Positions 7,181 to 11,206 of a stretch of 11,206 nt of DNA are shown piece by piece. Within the stretch, counting starts at the first letter, position 1. The number at the start of each line of letters is the position of its first letter. Source of the stretch: Dysgonamonadaceae bacterium (GTDB lineage Bacteria; Bacteroidota; Bacteroidia; Bacteroidales; Azobacteroidaceae); contig JAITAH010000233.1 of NCBI GenBank assembly GCA_031284225.1, positions 1 to 11,206 of the forward strand, read 5' to 3'. Under the pieces are notes generated by a model. It saw only the letters and a program-made list of their open reading frames with translations. It made no database searches and was not told the origin of the DNA. A program made the translations under genes and the position numbers.

Positions 7181-8908
7181 ATGAGATATAAAATATTCTT
7201 TTTAGCGGTTATCGTACTTTTTGCTTCGGAAGTCAAGGCTCAGGACGTCGAATCCGTCATCCAATCTCCCCTTCTATCTACCAACGGAGGCGTATCCATG
7301 AGTCATCTATTCACATTGTTTCCCGGCGATACTACGGCTGTACAACATCCATACGCTTTCTATCTGTCCGGAAATCTGAATTTGAATTTTTTGGGAGTAG
7401 TCGCCATTCCATTATCATTCGCTTATACCAATCAACAACTAAGTAAAAACATCTCATTGCCTTTCAATCGTTTTTCCTTGGCGCCATCCTATAAATGGAT
7501 GAAAGCGTATGCCGGATATACTTCTCTACATTTTTCACCCTATACATTGGCCGGACACGAATTATTTGGAGGCGGCATTGAACTTACGCCGGATAACGGA
7601 TTAAAGGTCAGCGCCGTTTATGGAAGGTTGAAACAACAATCTTTCGGAGAAGACAATACGGATCCTTCGTTCAAACGGATGGGAGGCGGATTCAACGTGG
7701 AATACAAAAAAGAACAATTTGAAGTAGGGGTTAATTTTTTCAAAGCGCAAGACATGCTCTCGTCTGAATATCTTGCTCATCCCGACAGTATGGATTTGCT
7801 TCCGCAAGACAATCTGAGCGGAAGCATCAAAGCCGGTATTAATTTTATTAAAAATTTACGCTTGACAACTGAATACGGTATTAGCGCATTGAATCGAAAC
7901 ATTTATCCGACTGGCAATTCAAGGGAAAACCGTTTTCGTATGCTGGCAACCGAAGGCGATTTGGCCATTTTTCATGCTATGAAAACCCAATTGACTTATA
8001 CGCAGCCCATCGGTTCGATTGGCGCTACTTACGAAAAAGTAGATCCCAATTATACCACGCTGGGCGCCTATTATATGACGAATGATTTTGAAAATATAAC
8101 CGCTAATTTTTCTACCGCTATCAAAAAAGTAAATATTGCAGTGAGTGGCGGATATCAACGGGATAATCTACATAAACAGAAAAACAATACCTCTTCCCGG
8201 ATAATTTATTCGGCCAACTTGTCTTCCAATATGACGGAAAAACTCAGTGTGGCATTTAACCTGTCGAATCTGCAATCTTACGTCTATATCAATGATATTT
8301 ACGACCGGGTAACGCAAACCAATGAGTTTCAAAATTTGGATACGTTGAATGTGACCCAATTAAATTATACGACGTCGCTCAATTCATCTTACATTTTGCA
8401 AAGCGCCAAAGAAAAACGGCAGAGCGTCAACCTAAATTTCATGTATCAAAAATCGGCGGAAGCGCAACAATATTCCCGTTTTTCGGGAAATGATATTTAC
8501 AATACCGGCGTTGCGTATCAACTTTCCATATTACCCATCAAACTCAATGCTTCCGCTTCTGTGAGCTACAATTACAATCGGATGCCGGAAGACGTCTATA
8601 CGCAAGCTTTGAGTTATAATGTGTCTTTGCAAAAAACCTTTTTCAGTAACTTGAGAAGTGCGCTGACGGCTACTTATAGTCGCATGTCCCACTCATCCGG
8701 GCAATTAGCCAACGTAATGAATATTCGCATCAGCGAAGGATATGTTTTTGCTCAAAAACATAATTTCAATCTCAGTCTAACCTTATTGAACAATAAAAAT
8801 CTGAATCAAAACCGTTTACAGTACGCTGCGAATCTTTCTTATGCATACAACTTTAATATAACGGTTAGTCGGAAAGAAAGAAAGATAAAATTGGATTATG
8901 ATTTTTAA
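7181..8908 (+). CDS. Predicted outer-membrane beta-barrel protein, Bacteroidota-specific type, unnamed
   Basis: The 575-residue product starts 3 bases after the FN3 gene stop, with a weak AGG-containing leader (aaaggtaagcc). Residues 1-20 are a signal peptide (RYK, then IFFLAVIVLFA, with VKA before Gln21). The rest is alternating polar/hydrophobic strands with many Tyr, Asn and Ser, and it ends LDYDF, the terminal Phe expected of barrels inserted by the Bam complex. Conspicuous segments are FNRFSLAPSYKWMKAYAGYT (95-114), FSPYTLAGHELFGGGIEL (118-135), FKRMGGGF (164-171) and GAYYMTNDFENIT (295-307). They look like a family signature I recall from other Bacteroidota proteins of unknown function, though I cannot name the family. 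No TonB box, plug domain or OmpA-like domain is visible, and it does not look like PorP/SprF. As the last gene of the unit it may secrete, anchor or stabilise the two upstream products; this is inference. Gene and membrane class are confident. Confidence 0.9.
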   Translation: MRYKIFFLAVIVLFASEVKAQDVESVIQSPLLSTNGGVSMSHLFTLFPGDTTAVQHPYAFYLSGNLNLNFLGVVAIPLSFAYTNQQLSKNISLPFNRFSLAPSYKWMKAYAGYTSLHFSPYTLAGHELFGGGIELTPDNGLKVSAVYGRLKQQSFGEDNTDPSFKRMGGGFNVEYKKEQFEVGVNFFKAQDMLSSEYLAHPDSMDLLPQDNLSGSIKAGINFIKNLRLTTEYGISALNRNIYPTGNSRENRFRMLATEGDLAIFHAMKTQLTYTQPIGSIGATYEKVDPNYTTLGAYYMTNDFENITANFSTAIKKVNIAVSGGYQRDNLHKQKNNTSSRIIYSANLSSNMTEKLSVAFNLSNLQSYVYINDIYDRVTQTNEFQNLDTLNVTQLNYTTSLNSSYILQSAKEKRQSVNLNFMYQKSAEAQQYSRFSGNDIYNTGVAYQLSILPIKLNASASVSYNYNRMPEDVYTQALSYNVSLQKTFFSNLRSALTATYSRMSHSSGQLANVMNIRISEGYVFAQKHNFNLSLTLLNNKNLNQNRLQYAANLSYAYNFNITVSRKERKIKLDYDF

Positions 8909-8941
8909 CCGCCGACTATGCGAATAAGGAAAGAACTATGC
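8909..8941. other. Convergent intergenic gap, no terminator recognised
   Basis: Only 33 bases separate the stop of the barrel gene (+) from the stop of yigZ (-). I see no stem-loop with a T run on either strand, only a short direct repeat (actatgc). Termination may be Rho-dependent or the two transcripts may overlap. Confidence 0.6.
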
Positions 8942-9538
8942 TTACGCTTTATCGAAAACCACCGTTTCTATTTTCGATAACTGATTTACGAACCGTTCCG
9001 CCTCGCTTTTCCGAATCCGCAAAACCATTCGGCAATCGTTGTCCAGCGTTTGGGAAATCAATTGCGCTTGCATTTCTTTTATCGCTTTCATTACGCCGTT
9101 CAGGAAAGAATATTCAAAAGTGATGGCGATATCTTCATCAACCGTTTTTTCAACGATGGATGCGTTTTGCACAGCCGCCTGTGCAGCAGCGCGGTAAGCG
9201 ACTATCAAACCGGAAGCGCCCAGCTTTACGCCGCCGAAATAGCGTACAACAATGATCAGGATATCCGTCAGTTCATGGGAATTAATCACGCCCAGAATCG
9301 GTCTTCCGGCTGTTGAGGAAGGCTCCCCGTCGTCGTTAACGCGAAATTGCGTGCGTGCGGCGCCCAGCATGTAGGCCCAGCAGACGTGGCGGGCGTCGTA
9401 ATATTTTTTCCGGTAAATATCCACGACGTCCTTGACCTGTTCCGGCGTTTGTACGGGATAAGCGAAGGACAGGAATTTGCTTCGTTGTTCGGTTATATAG
9501 CTTTCCGAAGGGGAGGAAATGGTTTTAAAAGTATCCAT
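8942..9538 (-). CDS. yigZ: YigZ/IMPACT family protein
   Basis: The 198-residue protein has normal family length. The N-terminal UPF0029/IMPACT domain (about 16-122) shows the signature NDDGEPSSTAGRPIL (68-82) and VVRYFGGVKLGASGL (97-111). A smaller C-terminal ferredoxin-like domain (about 132-195, DUF1949 type) follows. It is a cytosolic protein related to the eukaryotic IMPACT translation regulator; the bacterial role is poorly defined, with proposals around translation or nucleic acid binding. The start ATG lies 3 bases after the stop of proS on the same strand, so it is probably translated from the proS transcript, with no Shine-Dalgarno seen. The pairing with an aminoacyl-tRNA synthetase fits a translation-related job, but that is only suggestive. 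Family assignment is secure. Confidence 0.95.
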   Translation of the reverse strand: MDTFKTISSPSESYITEQRSKFLSFAYPVQTPEQVKDVVDIYRKKYYDARHVCWAYMLGAARTQFRVNDDGEPSSTAGRPILGVINSHELTDILIIVVRYFGGVKLGASGLIVAYRAAAQAAVQNASIVEKTVDEDIAITFEYSFLNGVMKAIKEMQAQLISQTLDNDCRMVLRIRKSEAERFVNQLSKIETVVFDKA

Positions 9539-9541
9539 GAA

Positions 9542-11044
9542 TCAATACGCCCGCGCAAAAATCACCCGTTGCTTCGAGGGCTTGCCGGTAACCATACATT
9601 TACCCGGCGTAAGATCGCCGTTCAACGGAATGCAACGGATAGTGGCTTTGGTTTCTTCTTTGATCAATTCTTCCGTTTCGGCCGAGCCGTCCCAATGCGC
9701 AAGGATAAATCCGCCCTCTTCTATTTTTTGTTTAAATTCGTCATAAGCGTCCACAGATATGGTGTGAGCCGTCCGATATTCGAATGCTTTCCGGTAGATA
9801 TTTTGTTGAATATCATCCAACAGATTTTTTACGTAAGACGCGATATTAGCCAAAGGAACGGTTTCTTTGGTTAAAGTATCGCGGCGAGCCACTTCGATAG
9901 TACCGTTTTCCAAATCGCGGGCGCCCATCGCAAGACGTACCGGAACGCCCTTTAGTTCGTACTCTGCAAATTTCCAGCCGGGTTTTTTATTGTCGCTATT
10001 ATCGTATTTGACGGTAATATTGAGATCTTTAAAGTCTGTAAGTATCTTGAAGACTTTCTCGTCGATGGCGGCCAAACCTTCCGCATCGCGGAAAATAGGA
10101 ACGATAACTACCTGATAAGGAGCTAATTTAGGAGGCAAAACCAGACCTCTATCGTCTGAGTGCGACATAATAAGCGCACCCATCAACCGAGTAGTAACAC
10201 CCCAGGAAGTTGCCCAAACATAATCGCGTTTTCCGTCTTTATCCAAAAATTGAACATCAAAAGCTTTGGCAAAATTTTGTCCTAAAAAGTGGGAAGTGCC
10301 TGCCTGAAGAGCTTTTCCGTCTTGCATCAATGCTTCGAAAGTATAAGTGTCTATCGCGCCGGCAAACCGTTCGGAAGGTGTTTTTACCCCTTTAATGACC
10401 GGAAGAGCCATGAAATTTTCGACAAAATAGACATAAAGGTCCAGTATTTTCAAGGTTTCTTCCAAAGCTTCTTCGCGCGTAGCATGTGCCGTATGACCTT
10501 CCTGCCAAAGAAATTCGGCAGTACGCAAAAATAAACGGGTACGCATTTCCCAACGTACCACATTCGCCCACTGATTGCACAGAATCGGCAAATCGCGGTA
10601 AGATTGAATCCATCCTTTATAAGTATTCCAAATAATTGTTTCGGAAGTCGGACGGACAATTAATTCCTCTTCCAATTTTGCTTCCGGATCTACAATTATA
10701 CCTTTCCCGTTCGGATCATTTTTCAAGCGGTAATGAGTTACTACCGCACATTCTTTGGCAAAACCTTCTACATGATTAGCTTCTTTGCTAAAAAATGACT
10801 TAGGGATAAACAGCGGAAAATAAGCGTTTACATGTCCTGTAGCCTTGATCATATCATCCAATTGCCGCTGGATTTTTTCCCAGATCGCATAACCGTAAGG
10901 CTTGATCACCATGCAACCGCGAACGGCCGAATTTTCCGCCAAATCTGCCTTGATTACCAAATCGTTGTACCATTGGGAATAATTTTCGCTGCGAGAAGTC
11001 AGCTCTTTTACCTGTCCAACGCCGGACGTTGTTTCTTTTGCCAT
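9542..11044 (-). CDS. proS: Prolyl-tRNA synthetase, archaeal/eukaryotic-type without editing insertion
   Basis: This cytosolic enzyme charges tRNA(Pro) with proline using ATP. From the chosen ATG at 11044 the product is 500 residues, the usual length of this type, starting MAKETTSG. Class II features in order are: motif 1 region near 41-59 ([19 protein letters not shown]); RPTSE at 131-135; motif 2 at about 164-189 (RWEMRTR...[12 protein letters not shown]); [10 protein letters not shown] at 247-256; and motif 3 at about 282-309 (GVTTRLMG...[11 protein letters not shown]). An anticodon-binding domain spans about 310-410 and the type-specific C-terminal domain about 430-500, ending in Tyr. No roughly 180-residue editing domain lies between motifs 2 and 3. 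The C-terminal domain keeps only Cys471 and Cys483 (GKCMVTGK), so the zinc site of some relatives looks lost. The frame runs on to an ATG at 11146 (34 extra residues, hydrophobic). That start is rejected because the promoter box lies inside the extension and the enzyme is cytosolic. Confidence 0.97.
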   Translation of the reverse strand: MAKETTSGVGQVKELTSRSENYSQWYNDLVIKADLAENSAVRGCMVIKPYGYAIWEKIQRQLDDMIKATGHVNAYFPLFIPKSFFSKEANHVEGFAKECAVVTHYRLKNDPNGKGIIVDPEAKLEEELIVRPTSETIIWNTYKGWIQSYRDLPILCNQWANVVRWEMRTRLFLRTAEFLWQEGHTAHATREEALEETLKILDLYVYFVENFMALPVIKGVKTPSERFAGAIDTYTFEALMQDGKALQAGTSHFLGQNFAKAFDVQFLDKDGKRDYVWATSWGVTTRLMGALIMSHSDDRGLVLPPKLAPYQVVIVPIFRDAEGLAAIDEKVFKILTDFKDLNITVKYDNSDNKKPGWKFAEYELKGVPVRLAMGARDLENGTIEVARRDTLTKETVPLANIASYVKNLLDDIQQNIYRKAFEYRTAHTISVDAYDEFKQKIEEGGFILAHWDGSAETEELIKEETKATIRCIPLNGDLTPGKCMVTGKPSKQRVIFARAY

Positions 11045-11079
11045 CGTTATATCGTTTTTTAGTATTTTATTAGAAACCG

Positions 11080-11110
11080 CAAAATTACATGAAATAATTG
11101 ATATTACATA
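11080..11110 (-). promoter_or_regulatory. Putative Bacteroidota sigma-factor promoter for proS-yigZ
   Basis: On the minus strand TAATTTTG (11080-11087) is an exact match to the Bacteroidota -7 box TAnnTTTG. Nineteen bases upstream is TATG (11107-11110), three of four bases of the -33 TTTG element. The start of transcription would fall about 25-35 bases before the proS ATG at 11044. The leader is A-rich with no Shine-Dalgarno, as is usual in this phylum. The -33 match is weak, so this is a prediction by pattern. Confidence 0.5.
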
Positions 11111-11117
11111 CAGAAGA

Positions 11118-11206
11118 ATGAAAATAGATGATGAGAAACGGGACAACCGGGGGACGGTAGCGTTATCGCATTTTTATCAACATTCTCTTCCTTTCCGAAC
11201 GGCGGT
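11118..11206 (+). CDS. Possible start of a divergent gene, cut by the right edge (uncertain)
   Basis: An ATG at 11118 opens a frame that stays open to the edge for 29 codons ([20 protein letters not shown]...). It would be divergent from proS, 73 bases from its start. There is no recognisable domain, the fragment is too short to judge coding, and it borders the predicted proS promoter. On the minus strand the same stretch could instead be the end of another gene: one frame reads [13 protein letters not shown] then a stop at 11163-11165. I cannot choose between these or exclude a non-coding spacer. Confidence 0.2.
   Translation, partial: MKIDDEKRDNRGTVALSHFYQHSLPFRTA

Noticed and set aside
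8909..8941. Bidirectional terminator between the converging operons
   Set aside because: No inverted repeat with a T run could be found by eye in the 33-base gap.
9347..9874. 175-codon open frame on the + strand over the yigZ start and proS end
   Set aside because: It lies wholly antisense to two well-recognised genes, and its product resembles no family I know. It is a shadow frame.
11045..11146. Longer proS start at 11146 with a hydrophobic, lipoprotein-like N-terminus (IISC)
   Set aside because: Prolyl-tRNA synthetase is cytosolic, the family starts at MAKETT, and a TAATTTTG promoter box lies inside the extension. The hydrophobic stretch is chance translation of AT-rich leader.

Overview
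The window looks like a member of the Bacteroidota, most likely order Bacteroidales; genus and species cannot be set from sequence alone. The signs are a giant SprB-repeat surface protein with a type IX secretion (T9SS) C-terminal sorting domain, a Bacteroidota-style outer-membrane barrel, an archaeal/eukaryotic-type prolyl-tRNA synthetase with no editing insertion, a TAnnTTTG-type promoter box, and starts without clear Shine-Dalgarno sequences.

Left and centre (1-8908, + strand) hold one tightly packed three-gene unit. First is the 3' part of a giant secreted adhesin-like protein. It is open at the left edge and shows at least 17 tandem SprB-like units, two Ig/PKD-like domains and a T9SS type A sorting domain. 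It overlaps by 4 bases (ATGA) an exported protein made almost entirely of fibronectin type III domains. After a 3-base gap follows a 575-residue predicted outer-membrane beta-barrel with a signal peptide and a terminal Phe. The spacing strongly suggests co-transcription and coupled translation. I infer that the three products form one cell-surface assembly: a long secreted fibre, an exported FN3 scaffold, and a barrel. No gene for PorP/SprF, the usual barrel partner of SprB, is visible, which makes this trio the most interesting part of the window. The operon promoter lies left of the window.

Right (8942-11044, - strand) is a housekeeping pair, proS then yigZ, 3 bases apart and converging on the surface operon across a 33-base gap. 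A plausible Bacteroidota promoter lies upstream of proS, and it supports the internal start at 11044 rather than the longer open frame. The last roughly 90 bases hold only an uncertain gene fragment.

Within the adhesin, the repeats show a higher-order period of about 425 residues (five SprB-like units), marked by GGWG motifs at ORF residues 184, 609 and 1033.
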